From Streptomyces sp. (GTDB taxonomy: Bacteria > Actinomycetota > Actinomycetes > Streptomycetales > Streptomycetaceae), in assembly GCF_019510245.1 (NCBI RefSeq), contig NZ_JAEKKT010000130.1, forward strand, positions 1-64,000: a DNA stretch of 64,000 nt, in the 5' to 3' direction. Shown here one piece after another: positions 15,321 through 22,863 of the stretch. The notes under the pieces were generated by a model, which made no database searches, was not told where the DNA came from, and was given only the letters and a program-made list of their open reading frames with translations. The position numbers were made by a program, and so were the translations under genes. Within the stretch, counting starts at the first letter, position 1. Every line of letters starts with the position of its first letter.

Positions 15321-15494
15321 GGCGGAGGGGCTCCCTTGCGTTCGAGGGCGGCTGCGGCCGCCCGGCAGGGCGGCCCGGCACCAACGGTTCCAGTGGCGTC
15401 CGACACATCGCCTACGGATCACCGACAGCCCGCCGACACGGAGGCGGGCCCGGGCTCGGCGCGCTGCTGGAAGTCCCGCGATGTGGCGTCTGCC

Positions 15495-15584
15495 GTCAGT
15501 CGACCGCGGCGCCGTGGTGGCTAGTCGCGCAGTTCCTCCCCCAGCCTTCGGGCGGGGGTCCCCCAGTGCCCCTTCGGGGGCGCC
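15495..15584. repeat. Dispersed intergenic repeat, diverged copy
   Basis: Matches the 14130 copies over GCGCAGTTCCTCCCCCAGCC and the CCCCTTCGGGGGCGCC hairpin end, with several substitutions. It lies between the divergent SDR and the small 15632 gene. The rest of 15321-15631 holds no gene. Confidence 0.8.
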
Positions 15585-15607
15585 GAAGCTCCCGATGGAC
15601 TCGAAAA

Positions 15608-15623
15608 TCGAACACGTGCTTGA
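15608..15623 (+). promoter_or_regulatory. LexA-like (SOS box) candidate
   Basis: TCGAAC-ACGT-GCTTGA resembles the actinobacterial SOS box TCGAACNNNNGTTCGA, with two mismatches in the right half. It ends 8 bp before the ATG of the following small gene. Confidence 0.35.
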
Positions 15624-15631
15624 ATTCGGGC

Positions 15632-15850
15632 ATGCGATCGTTTCCCGTGGACCTGGCCCGGGCGCAGCAGGAATGGAGCGCCACCTACCGGCAGCTCGCC
15701 GCGCGGCCCGGGCGTACCGAGTTGCGGCGGCGGCTGTACCGGCTGTCGGCGGAGGTGTTCTTCCATCCCTACTGGGGGCAACGGCGGCCGAGCCCCGCCG
15801 CGTGGCGGGAGTTGCGGGACCTGGGGTGGTCGGACCGGGCCGGAAGCTGA
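15632..15850 (+). CDS. Small conserved hypothetical protein
   Basis: 72 residues, helical and basic with many aromatics: RAQQEWSATYRQLAARPGRTELRRRLYRLSAEVFFHPYWG then WRELRDLGW. I recognise no domain. Coding quality is good, and the stop overlaps the GAGGGGG that serves the next small gene, so the two are probably one transcript ending at the hairpin 16170-16200. No strong ribosome binding site is seen, so the transcript may be nearly leaderless. A LexA-like box sits just upstream. Damage-inducible expression is speculation. Confidence 0.6.
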   Translation: MRSFPVDLARAQQEWSATYRQLAARPGRTELRRRLYRLSAEVFFHPYWGQRRPSPAAWRELRDLGWSDRAGS

Positions 15851-15908
15851 GGGGGCTCGGATGGCGGGCTGGAGTGCGGGACCGTACGTCCCGGATGATC
15901 CTGAAGGC

Positions 15909-16127
15909 ATGTCCGGACCGATACGGGTGATCGTGCATCCGCCGTCGCCGACGGGTGGCCGGCGCGTGCGCGTGGACGGCGAGATCCTGGGGCTGGCGCA
16001 CAACGTGACCGACGTCGCCGAGTTCCTCCGCCGGGCCGGGCTGGAGATCGACCCGGCGGAGGTGGCGCGGGTGCCGTGGATCGACTGGCGGGGCGGCGGG
16101 CCGGAGTGGTGGGGGCCGGAGACGTGA
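15909..16127 (+). CDS. Small conserved hypothetical protein
   Basis: 72 residues from ATG 15909. An upstream in-frame ATG at 15861 with GAGGGGG five bases before it would add 16 residues and has the better ribosome binding site. I prefer 15909 because the protein-like part begins PIRVIVHPP. The sequence SPTGGRRVRVDGEILGLAHNVTDVAEFLRRAGLEID has a beta-strand pair followed by an alpha/beta unit and ends with a Trp-rich tail. No family is recognised. It is cotranscribed with the preceding 72-residue gene. Confidence 0.6.
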   Translation: MSGPIRVIVHPPSPTGGRRVRVDGEILGLAHNVTDVAEFLRRAGLEIDPAEVARVPWIDWRGGGPEWWGPET

Positions 16128-16169
16128 CGGCCCCGGGTGGCCGTGGTCGCTCGGGTGCCGGGCAACGCA

Positions 16170-16200
16170 CGAGGCCCGTCCAGTGTGTGGACGGGCCTCG
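16170..16200. terminator. Bidirectional terminator hairpin
   Basis: CGAGGCCCGTCCA (16170-16182) pairs with TGGACGGGCCTCG (16188-16200) around a five-base loop. It ends the small-gene transcript on the plus strand and lies four bases after the 3' end of the minus-strand tRNA. Confidence 0.9.
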
Positions 16201-16203
16201 GGA

Positions 16204-16276
16204 TGGAGCGCCGGGCAGGCCTTGCACCTGCATTTCCCCGCAGGAAGCGGGGCGTCTTTCCTTGGACCACCAACGC
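16204..16276 (-). tRNA. Non-canonical tRNA-Gly (anticodon UCC) with GUGC in place of GTPsiC
   Basis: The minus strand folds into a complete 73-nt cloverleaf with encoded CCA. The acceptor stem is GCGTTGG/CCGGCGC (7 bp, two G-U pairs). The D stem is GTC/GAC, closing an 8-nt loop. The anticodon stem is CCCCG/CGGGG with loop C-T-TCC-T-G (U33, anticodon UCC), the variable loop is four bases, and the T stem is GCAGG/CCTGC. Gly identity features are present: G1-C72, C2-G71, C35, C36 and U73. Odd points are T-loop TGCAAGG (G55 where U55 is nearly universal) and a pyrimidine at position 37. A hairpin terminator follows directly. Confidence 0.75.
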
Positions 16277-16317
16277 AACGGCGGACGGACCGGATCGGGC
16301 CGACCAGCTCTGAATTG

Positions 16318-16323
16318 ATCATA
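16318..16323 (-). promoter_or_regulatory. Likely -10 box for the tRNA gene
   Basis: On the minus strand TATGAT lies 42 bases before the tRNA 5' end. No good -35 is visible at the expected distance. Confidence 0.35.
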
Positions 16324-16505
16324 GCCCATGCGGGTGAGGTGTGCCCGCGCCGGACGGCGACCCGGTCGCGAAGTCCGCGGGCCGCGGGGGCCGGTTTTCT
16401 TTACGCACTCCTGACGCCGGCACCCGCATCCCGGGACGGCTCCGAAGTGTCCTCATCCTTGTCCGGATTCCTGTCCGGATCACGTCGAGAATGGAGTGTG
16501 TGCCC

Positions 16506-17441
16506 ATGGACGGCGCCGTCGTAGGGGTCGTACTGGTGGTCGTGGCGGCCCTGCTCGTGCTGCGCAGCGGGATGCGGGTGGTCAACCAGGTCGAGCGTGG
16601 GGTCGTGTTCCGCTTGGGCAAGGCGCTGCCGGACTTCCGGCGGCCGGGGATCACCTTCCTCATCCCGTTCGCCGACCGGATGCGCAAGGTGAACGTGCAG
16701 GTGGTCACCATGCCGGTGCCCACGCAGGAGGGCATCACCAAGGACAACGTGTCGGTGAAGGTGGACGCCGTCGTCTACTTCCGGGTCACCGACCCGGTCC
16801 GCGCGGCCATCGAGGTGCAGGACTACGTCTTCGCCGTCGGCCAGGTCGCCCAGTCCTCGCTCCGCTCCATCATCGGCAAGAGCGACCTGGACGACCTGCT
16901 GACCGACCGGGAGCGGCTGCACGAGGGGCTCGCCCTGATGATCGACAGCCCGGCCGCCGAGTGGGGCATCCACATCGACCGCGTCGAGATCAAGGACGTA
17001 CAGCTCCCGGAGTCGCTGAAGCGGTCCATGTCCCGGCAGGCCGAGGCGGAGCGGGAGCGGCGGGCCCGGGTCATCACCGCCGACGGTGAGTTCCAGGCCG
17101 CGCAGCAGCTCGCCAACGCCTCCCGGATCATGTCGGAGACCCCGGAGGCGATGCAGCTGCGCCTGCTGCAGACCGTCGTCGAGGTCGCCGCCGAGAAGAA
17201 CTCCACGCTCGTGATGCCCTTCCCGGTCGAGCTGCTGCGCTACTTCGAACGGGCGACCAAGCGGCTCGACCAGGAGGTCGAGAAGAACGAGCGCGAGCTG
17301 GACGGGCCGGACGGGTCGGCCGCGCTCAAGGCCGGGATCGAGCAGATCGCGGCCGTCGCCGACAAGTTCGGGCCGGCCGGGGAGCTCACCGCGCCGAGGG
17401 AACCGGCAGCGGAGCCGTCCGCTCCCGTCGAGCGGCAGTAG
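16506..17441 (+). CDS. Stomatin/prohibitin-family (SPFH, slipin) membrane protein
   Basis: 311 residues. One N-terminal TM helix (VVGVVLVVVAALLVL) leads into an SPFH domain with the slipin landmarks NQVERGVVFRLGK, RPGITFLIPFADRM, TKDNVSVKVDAVVYFRV and SSLRSIIGKSDLDDLL. A C-terminal helical region (QAEAERERRARVITADGEFQAA) is typical of oligomerising stomatins. The ATG at 16506 is set by GGAGTG with seven-base spacing. It is the second SPFH gene within 4 kb but belongs to a different subfamily from the flotillin at 12875. Its last 56 bp overlap the convergent MFS gene. Confidence 0.9.
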   Translation: MDGAVVGVVLVVVAALLVLRSGMRVVNQVERGVVFRLGKALPDFRRPGITFLIPFADRMRKVNVQVVTMPVPTQEGITKDNVSVKVDAVVYFRVTDPVRAAIEVQDYVFAVGQVAQSSLRSIIGKSDLDDLLTDRERLHEGLALMIDSPAAEWGIHIDRVEIKDVQLPESLKRSMSRQAEAERERRARVITADGEFQAAQQLANASRIMSETPEAMQLRLLQTVVEVAAEKNSTLVMPFPVELLRYFERATKRLDQEVEKNERELDGPDGSAALKAGIEQIAAVADKFGPAGELTAPREPAAEPSAPVERQ

Positions 17442-18579
17442 CCAGCGTCAGCGTCACGGTCAGTGACGCGAGCGCCATGAGCGTCATCGCGACGGCGGGC
17501 GAGGTGAGTTGCGCGACCGAGCCCGCCAGCGTGGCGCTCAGCCCCTGGAGGGTCAGCATGCCGGCCGAGTGCAGGCCGAGGGCATGGCCGCCGAGTTCGT
17601 CCGGGGTCAGCTTCATCAGCCGCTCCTGCTGCACCAGGCTCGCGCCGAAGCCGACGGAGGCCGTGCCCGCGCAGGCGGCGGCGAGCACCAGGGGCGGGTG
17701 CAGGAAGAAGACCAGGTAGGGCGTGGCCAGGAGGAGCAGCAGCGGGGTGGCCGTGCGGGCGCGGACGGCGGGCGGCAGCAGCCGGCCGACGGTCACGTCA
17801 CCGGCCAGCATGCCGAGGGCCGCGCAGGCGAACAGGGTGCCGGCCGACTCCGGGGCGTACGACACGTACAGCGACTCGCAGCCGACGACCAGCCCGTTGG
17901 GCAGCCACAGCCCGAGATAGGTCAGCCGGCGCGGGCGGGACGACCACAGCAGGGCGTTGGTGCGCCAGGTCGCGGCGACGGAGGGGCGGCCGGCGGCCCG
18001 GGGCGGGCGGGCGCTCAGGCCGAGGCGGAAGGCCAGGGCGGATGCCAGGTACAGGGCCGCGGCGAGCAGCAGACAGATGCGCGGGGACACCGCGGCCAGC
18101 AGTACGCCGCCGGTGGCGTAACCGGCGATCTGCACCAGCCCGCTCATCATGTTGAACAGCGAACGCCCCGGCAGATAACGGTCCTTGTCGAGGATCTCGT
18201 TCAGCAGCCCCCAGCGCACCCCGCCGCCGAGCGAGGCGACGAGACCCAGCAGGAGGACCACGGCGAGCAGCGCACCGGCCGGGAGACCGGGCAGCGCGAG
18301 GGCCGCGGTGGCGACGGCGAAGCTGAGCGAGATCGCGGCGAGGGTGGTGCGCGGGGGCAGCCGGTCGGCGCCGGAGAGCAGGAAGGTCGCGCCCAGCACC
18401 TGCGCCAGCGAGGGACCGAACATGCTCAGCGCCGAGAGCAGGGGCGAGCCGGTGGTCCGGTAGACGAGCGTGCCGAGGGCGAGCCCGCCGACGGTACCCG
18501 CCGCGTTCTGGGCGGCCGCGCCGAGGAAGAGCGGGGTGAACTCGGGGGTGCGGAAGAGGGATCGATAGCTGGTGGGCAT
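17386..18579 (-). CDS. MFS transporter, 12-TM exporter
   Basis: 397 residues with about 12 hydrophobic segments and no large soluble domain. An N-terminal loop (GADRLPPRTTL) and a GGGVRWGLLNEILDKDRYLPGRSLFNMMSGL segment resemble MFS proteins of the MFS_3/enterobactin-exporter-like group. Substrate unknown. The 3' end overlaps the stomatin gene by 56 bp, tail to tail. It is divergent from an ArsR-type regulator gene, and the palindrome 18619-18636 in the shared promoter suggests direct repression. Confidence 0.85.
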   Translation of the reverse strand: MPTSYRSLFRTPEFTPLFLGAAAQNAAGTVGGLALGTLVYRTTGSPLLSALSMFGPSLAQVLGATFLLSGADRLPPRTTLAAISLSFAVATAALALPGLPAGALLAVVLLLGLVASLGGGVRWGLLNEILDKDRYLPGRSLFNMMSGLVQIAGYATGGVLLAAVSPRICLLLAAALYLASALAFRLGLSARPPRAAGRPSVAATWRTNALLWSSRPRRLTYLGLWLPNGLVVGCESLYVSYAPESAGTLFACAALGMLAGDVTVGRLLPPAVRARTATPLLLLLATPYLVFFLHPPLVLAAACAGTASVGFGASLVQQERLMKLTPDELGGHALGLHSAGMLTLQGLSATLAGSVAQLTSPAVAMTLMALASLTVTLTLATAARRERTAPLPVPSAR

Positions 18580-18618
18580 GGCCGGGAGTCTCGGGGGCGC
18601 CGACGGGGGGCGTTATTG

Positions 18619-18636
18619 TTTCGCACAGGCGCGAAA
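18619..18636. promoter_or_regulatory. Operator between MFS exporter and ArsR-type regulator
   Basis: TTTCGC-N6-GCGAAA is a perfect inverted repeat centred between the divergent genes. It abuts a minus-strand CAATAA -10-like element for the exporter. Its size fits an ArsR-fold dimer. Confidence 0.55.
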
Positions 18637-18686
18637 GGTTGCGGCGGCGGCTCCGAGAGCAGCGGCTCCGACAGCGGGGAGGTCTC

Positions 18687-19670
18687 TTGGGTTGGTGGCA
18701 GCTCAACGCGGACACGCTCGCCCGGAGCCGCTTCGTGCTCTCCCCCTTCGCCGAGACCTTCGCGAGCCTCAGGTTGCTGCACGGCGGCACCGCCGCGCAT
18801 CCCGGTGAGCGGCGCTGGCTGGAGGAGCAACTGCCCGGCTACCGGGCGCGGCTCGCCGCCGATCCCGTCACCGCCCTGCTCGTCCGCGCCGGTCTCGGCC
18901 GGGTGTGGACCGCCGACTTCCTCACCCCCACGCCCAGGGACGGGGAGAGCGCCGAGGCCGCCATCGCCCGGGTGCGGGCGGTGCGCCCCGACGACGCCCG
19001 CGCGCACCTGCGGCTCTCCCTCGGCGGCCCCCTCCCCGCCGCCCTGGACCGCGACGACCTGCCCGGCCGCGCGGCCGACCTGCTGACGTACGTGTGGGAG
19101 GCGGCCGTACGGCCGTCCTGGGAGCGCCGGCGGCGGATCCTGGAGGCGGACGTGGTCGCCCGGACCGCGCAGGTCAGCCGAGGCGGCTGGGCGGAGGTGC
19201 TGGACTCGGTGCGGCCGGGGCGGACCCGCTGGCTGGGCTCCAACCGGCTCCAGGTCAACCTGCACGAGTACCCGCCCCGCGAGATCTCCGGCGCCGACCT
19301 CCTGCTCGTCCCGGTGACGCCGAAGTCCGGCTGGGTCTCCTGGGAGGAACCGGACCGGTACGCGCTGGTCTACCCCTGCGCCGGCGCGCTCTCCGACCCC
19401 TCGGAGCGGGCGGTCCCGGCCGGTCTGGAGGCCCTGCTGGGCGGCGCCCGCGCCGGGGTGCTGGTGCTGCTCGACGCGCCCCTGAGCACGACCCACCTCA
19501 CGGCGGTGACCGGGCAGGGCCTGGGCTCGGTCGGCAGGCATCTGCGGGTGCTGCTCGACGCCGGGCTGGTGGAGCGGCGGCGGGCCGGGCGGTCGGTGCT
19601 GTACTCGCGGACGGCGGCCGGGGACGTGCTCGTGGAGGCCGGAACCCGGACCGCCACCTCGCGGAGTTAG
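18687..19670 (+). CDS. ArsR-like winged-helix regulator with DUF5937 domain
   Basis: 327 residues. The N-terminal two thirds are a DUF5937-type region (DTLARSRFVLSPFAETFASLRLL, then WEAAVRPSWERRRRILEADV). The C terminus (about 250-315) is a winged helix: RAGVLVLLDAPLSTTHLTAVTGQGLGSVGRHLRVLLDAGLVERRRAGRSVLY. Note the inverted order compared with simple ArsR proteins. TTG 18687 is chosen because GGGGAGG lies four bases upstream and the protein then starts MGWWQLNADT. A TTG at 18639 is the alternative. It is divergent from the MFS exporter and probably represses it through 18619-18636. Confidence 0.82.
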   Translation: MGWWQLNADTLARSRFVLSPFAETFASLRLLHGGTAAHPGERRWLEEQLPGYRARLAADPVTALLVRAGLGRVWTADFLTPTPRDGESAEAAIARVRAVRPDDARAHLRLSLGGPLPAALDRDDLPGRAADLLTYVWEAAVRPSWERRRRILEADVVARTAQVSRGGWAEVLDSVRPGRTRWLGSNRLQVNLHEYPPREISGADLLLVPVTPKSGWVSWEEPDRYALVYPCAGALSDPSERAVPAGLEALLGGARAGVLVLLDAPLSTTHLTAVTGQGLGSVGRHLRVLLDAGLVERRRAGRSVLYSRTAAGDVLVEAGTRTATSRS

Positions 19671-19679
19671 CATCCGCCT

Positions 19680-20186
19680 ATGACGACTACTGAGAACAAC
19701 GGGTCCGTGCTCGACGTGGAGATCGGTGCGCTGCAGGGCGGCTCGGCCGGTCTGCCGGGCTACGGCGGCAAGGCCGTGCTCATTGTCAACGTGGCCTCCA
19801 AGTGCGGTCTGACCCCGCAGTACAACGGCCTGGAGAAGCTCCAGGAGCGGTACGCGGCGCAGGGCTTCACCGTGCTCGGGGTGCCCTGCAACCAGTTCAT
19901 GGGCCAGGAGCCGGGCAGCGCCGAGGAGATCGCGGAGTTCTGCTCGGCGACGTACGGGGTGACCTTCCCGATGACCGAGAAGGTCGAGGTGAACGGCGAG
20001 GGCCGGCACCCGCTCTACGACGGTCTGGTCGGGTTCGCCGACGCCGAGGGGTACACCGGGGACATCCGCTGGAACTTCGAGAAGTTCCTGGTCGGCCGGG
20101 ACGGACAGGTCCTCGCCCGGTTCGCGCCGCCGACCGAGCCGGAGTCGGCCGAGGTCGTGGCGGCGGTGGAGGCCGCCCTCGCCTGA
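19680..20186 (+). CDS. Glutathione peroxidase-family thiol peroxidase
   Basis: 168 residues, full length for the family. The peroxidatic cysteine is in ASKCGLT (Cys42). The tetrad is completed by Gln in PCNQF and Trp/Asn in RWNFEKFL (131-132). A second cysteine in EFCSATYGVTFPM matches the resolving Cys of thioredoxin-dependent GPX. Streptomyces lacks glutathione, so electrons probably come from thioredoxin. It reduces peroxides in the cytosol. The start has GGAG about 11 bases upstream. The next gene is a MerR regulator with its own promoter. Confidence 0.92.
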   Translation: MTTTENNGSVLDVEIGALQGGSAGLPGYGGKAVLIVNVASKCGLTPQYNGLEKLQERYAAQGFTVLGVPCNQFMGQEPGSAEEIAEFCSATYGVTFPMTEKVEVNGEGRHPLYDGLVGFADAEGYTGDIRWNFEKFLVGRDGQVLARFAPPTEPESAEVVAAVEAALA

Positions 20187-20193
20187 CCCCGGG

Positions 20194-20224
20194 TTGACCT
20201 TGCCCCTGGGGCAGGGACGAGCCT
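20194..20224 (+). promoter_or_regulatory. MerR-type promoter/operator
   Basis: A -35 TTGACC (20194-20199) is followed by TGCCCC-T-GGGGCA (20201-20213) inside a long spacer, then a -10-like GAGCCT (20219-20224) at 19-bp spacing. A palindrome in an over-long spacer is the signature of MerR-activated promoters. It precedes the MerR gene itself. Confidence 0.6.
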
Positions 20225-20272
20225 CCTGGTCACCGGGCGGAACGGATCCGCCCGGTGACGGAGGATGCGGCC

Positions 20273-21160
20273 GTGGAGGACGTGGTGGACGCCGTGGACG
20301 AGGAGCTGCTCACGATCGGCGCGTTCGCGGCGCGCTCCCGGCTCTCGGCGAAGGCCCTGCGCCTCTACGACCGGCTCGGGCTGCTGGCCCCGGCGCACGT
20401 CGACGAGGTGACCGGCTACCGGTACTACCGCGCCGGCCAGGTCGAGCGGGCCCGGCTGGTGGCGCTGCTGCGCCAGCTGGACATGCCGCTGGCGAGGATC
20501 GCCGAGGTGGTCGAGGCGGCGGACGCCGACCCGGACGGGGAGACGGCCGCCGGGCTGCTCGCCGCGTACTGGGCGGACGTCGAGCGACGGGTCGCCGGGC
20601 AGCGGACGCTCGCCGCATACCTCCGTGGAAGGCTGTCCGGAGGGAGTACGGAGATGTACGGGACGTTCGCGGTGGAGACGGTCGAGGTGCCGGCGCAGGT
20701 GGTGATCACCGAGAAGCGGCACACCCTGGCGGACGAGCTGCCGGCCTGGATCGGCGCCTCGCTGGGCCGGCTGGAGGCGGCGGCCCGGGAGTGCGGGGGC
20801 GTGACCGGGGCGCCGTTCGTCGTCTACCACGCCGAGGTGTCCATGGAGAGCGACGGGCCCGCCGAGGCCTGTGTCCCGGTGGCGGACGAGGCGGCGGCCC
20901 GAGCCTGGGCCGAGCGGCACGGGCGGCCCTGGGAGACGTCGGTGCGCGTCGAGCCGGCGTGCACGCTGGCGTACACGAGGATCAGCAGGGCGCAGGTGGC
21001 GCATCCGCAGATCCTGGCGGCCTTCGAGGCGGTGGAGCGGTGGGTCGCCGGGCGGGAGGGCCTGGCGTACGACGGCCCGTGCCGGGAGGTCTACTTCGCG
21101 GACTGGGACGCGGCCGGACCGGAGGACCCGGTGTGCGACGTCGCGTTCCCCGTGCGGTGA
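20273..21160 (+). CDS. MerR-family regulator with GyrI-like effector domain (BmrR type)
   Basis: 295 residues. The N-terminal MerR helix-turn-helix (LLTIGAFAARSRLSAKALRLYDRLGLLAPAHVDEVTGYRYY) is followed by a linker helix and a C-terminal GyrI-like/AraC effector-binding domain (about 130-290; VETVEVPAQVVITEKRHTL, and the ending REVYFADWDAAGPEDPVCDVAFPV). Such proteins are multidrug-responsive activators. GTG 20273 has GGAGG eight bases upstream. GTG 20255 would add six residues but lacks a site. An autoregulatory MerR-type promoter lies at 20194-20224. Confidence 0.88.
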   Translation: MEDVVDAVDEELLTIGAFAARSRLSAKALRLYDRLGLLAPAHVDEVTGYRYYRAGQVERARLVALLRQLDMPLARIAEVVEAADADPDGETAAGLLAAYWADVERRVAGQRTLAAYLRGRLSGGSTEMYGTFAVETVEVPAQVVITEKRHTLADELPAWIGASLGRLEAAARECGGVTGAPFVVYHAEVSMESDGPAEACVPVADEAAARAWAERHGRPWETSVRVEPACTLAYTRISRAQVAHPQILAAFEAVERWVAGREGLAYDGPCREVYFADWDAAGPEDPVCDVAFPVR

Positions 21161-21294
21161 GGGCCGCCCGGTGGCGGCGGGCACAAGCCGAGCCCCCTCG
21201 GCAAGGACGGCGGGCTGGTCGAGAGGGCTCTGTGTGACGCTTGTGCAGTTGTTTTTCGTCGGGAGCGTGAAGCGGTGGGTCAGCGATTGCCCCC

Positions 21295-21486
21295 TTACGC
21301 CTTGACCGAGGCCACGAAGGTGTTCCACGCGCCAGCCGGGAATGCGAGGACCGGGCCCTCCTCGACCTTGGAGTCGCGTACGGCGAGTCCCGCGGTCGTC
21401 GGCGACTTGACCTCGACGCACGCCCCGTTCCCTGCCGAATAGGAGGACTTCGTCCATGTCTCCGTGGCGCCCTGAAGCAGTGCCAT
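21295..21486 (-). CDS. DUF397 small protein (WhiJ-associated)
   Basis: 63 residues with the DUF397 core WTKSSYSAGNGACVEVKS, then LAVRDSKVEEGPVLAFPAGAWNTFVASVK. ATG 21486 follows AGGAG with five-base spacing; GTG 21492 is too close to the site. DUF397 proteins usually sit beside an XRE/DUF5753 regulator and act as its small partner in developmental control. That regulator is the next gene upstream on this strand, separated by 224 bp that contain a perfect 13-bp inverted repeat. Confidence 0.88.
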   Translation of the reverse strand: MALLQGATETWTKSSYSAGNGACVEVKSPTTAGLAVRDSKVEEGPVLAFPAGAWNTFVASVKA

Positions 21487-21529
21487 GTCCACTCCTGTAG
21501 CGAGTTGCTGTGGTGCTTGCTGTAGTGCG

Positions 21530-21564
21530 ATTCACGCCAACCTTGCTGATCGGTTGGCGTGAAT
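21530..21564. promoter_or_regulatory. Long perfect palindrome upstream of the DUF397 gene
   Basis: ATTCACGCCAACC (21530-21542) and GGTTGGCGTGAAT (21552-21564) are perfect 13-bp arms around a nine-base spacer, ~45 bp before the DUF397 start. It may be the binding site of the adjacent XRE regulator, or a terminator for that gene. The symmetry of TTCAC/GTGAA favours an operator. Confidence 0.5.
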
Positions 21565-21710
21565 GACGCTACTAGCCAACTTCCTCGCCTGGAGTACCCG
21601 TTCACTCGTCTGGATGGCATATTCCAGAGGAGACTTCCGTGGGAGCGTTACGCCGGTGTAAGATCCGGCGCCCTCCGTCCGGGGGGCGCCGGGCGGGCGC
21701 CCCGGCGGGC

Positions 21711-22568
21711 TCAGCGGGCGTACTCCTTGGCCGCGTCGGCGATGAACTGCCGGGACTGCTCGACGTTCAGCGACTGGGCGCGCAGGTGCTCGTACATCAC
21801 GGCGTACTTCTGCACGTCGTGGGCCTTCTCCAGGTACAGGTCGCTGGTCACGCCCTCCAGGTAGACGACGCTGGAGTCGGCCGCGTCGGCGAACTCCAGG
21901 ATCGCGTACTGACCGTTGAGGCCGGGATGCGCGCCGCACTCGAAGGGCAGTACCTGGACGGTGATGTGCGGCTGCTGGGACATCTCGATCAGGTACTCCA
22001 GCTGCTCGCGCATCACCAGCCTGCTGCCGACGAGGCGGCGCAGCGCCGCCTCGTCCAGCACCACCCACAGACGGAGGGGGTTGTGCTCGGCGGTGATACG
22101 TTCCTGTCGCCGCATCCGGACCTGGACCCGCTTCTCGATGTCGGCGGCGGAGGTCTCCGGCAACGCGCCCTGCACCAGGGCCTCGGCGTACGCCCGGGTC
22201 TGCAACAGCCCGGTGACCAGCTGGGGTTCGTACACCCGCAGCGACTCGGCGTCGGTCTCCAGGCCGATGTAGACGCTGTACGGGATGTCCCCGAACGCGT
22301 GCCACCAGCCTTGCTGCCGCGAATCCCTGGCCATCTCCATCAGGGACTCGACGACCCGCTGGTCCTCGACCTCGTACACCCCGCACAGGTCGCGGACGTC
22401 GCGCTGACTGATGCTCCGGCGCCCGTTCTCCAGCCGGCTGATCTTCGACTGGGAGACGAGCAGCCGCTCCGCCACCTCCTCCGCCGTCATGCCCTTGAGC
22501 TCGCGGAGCCTGCGCAGCTCCTGGCCCAGCCGGCGTCGCCTGACGGTGGGATTGACATTGGACGCCAC
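21711..22568 (-). CDS. XRE-family regulator with DUF5753 domain (WhiJ-like)
   Basis: 285 residues. The N-terminal XRE helix-turn-helix (RLGQELRRLRELKGMTAEEVAERLLVSQSKISRLENGRRSIS, residues 13-55) is followed by the DUF5753 ligand domain (about 95-280; QGWWHAFGDIP, YEPQLVTGLLQTRAYAEAL, RMRRQERIT, LPFECGAHPGLNGQYAILEF). The start is GTG with GGAGG ten bases upstream. With the DUF397 gene it forms the WhiJ-like pair common in Streptomyces, which represses differentiation. A TCTGCTG-TT-CAGCAGA palindrome lies in its promoter. Confidence 0.92.
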   Translation of the reverse strand: MASNVNPTVRRRRLGQELRRLRELKGMTAEEVAERLLVSQSKISRLENGRRSISQRDVRDLCGVYEVEDQRVVESLMEMARDSRQQGWWHAFGDIPYSVYIGLETDAESLRVYEPQLVTGLLQTRAYAEALVQGALPETSAADIEKRVQVRMRRQERITAEHNPLRLWVVLDEAALRRLVGSRLVMREQLEYLIEMSQQPHITVQVLPFECGAHPGLNGQYAILEFADAADSSVVYLEGVTSDLYLEKAHDVQKYAVMYEHLRAQSLNVEQSRQFIADAAKEYAR

Positions 22569-22614
22569 GGGACGTGCACCTCCGGCTGCCTGCCTGTAAC
22601 TACCACTTTGCGTA

Positions 22615-22630
22615 TCTGCTGTTCAGCAGA
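22615..22630. promoter_or_regulatory. Palindrome in the XRE regulator promoter
   Basis: TCTGCTG-TT-CAGCAGA, perfect 7-bp arms, about 47 bp before the GTG start on the minus strand. Likely autoregulation. Nothing else is recognised in 22569-22863. Confidence 0.45.
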
Positions 22631-22863
22631 CTGCCACCAAGGTGCTTCCCACCGCTGGGAAACAGCGGATATGCGGCGCGTACGCGTCAGTTCGGGCACG
22701 TTCCGGATTCTCCGGACTCGGGGGCGGAAGACGGCCGAGCGGGGCGGCGAGGCGCGTACTGCCGTGTACGCCTCACCGCCCCGCTCGGACCAGCGGCTCC
22801 CGAACCGGGTCTCAGGGGTGCTGCGCCGGCTGCCGCCGGCTCCTGCTGCCGTGGAACAGCGGC

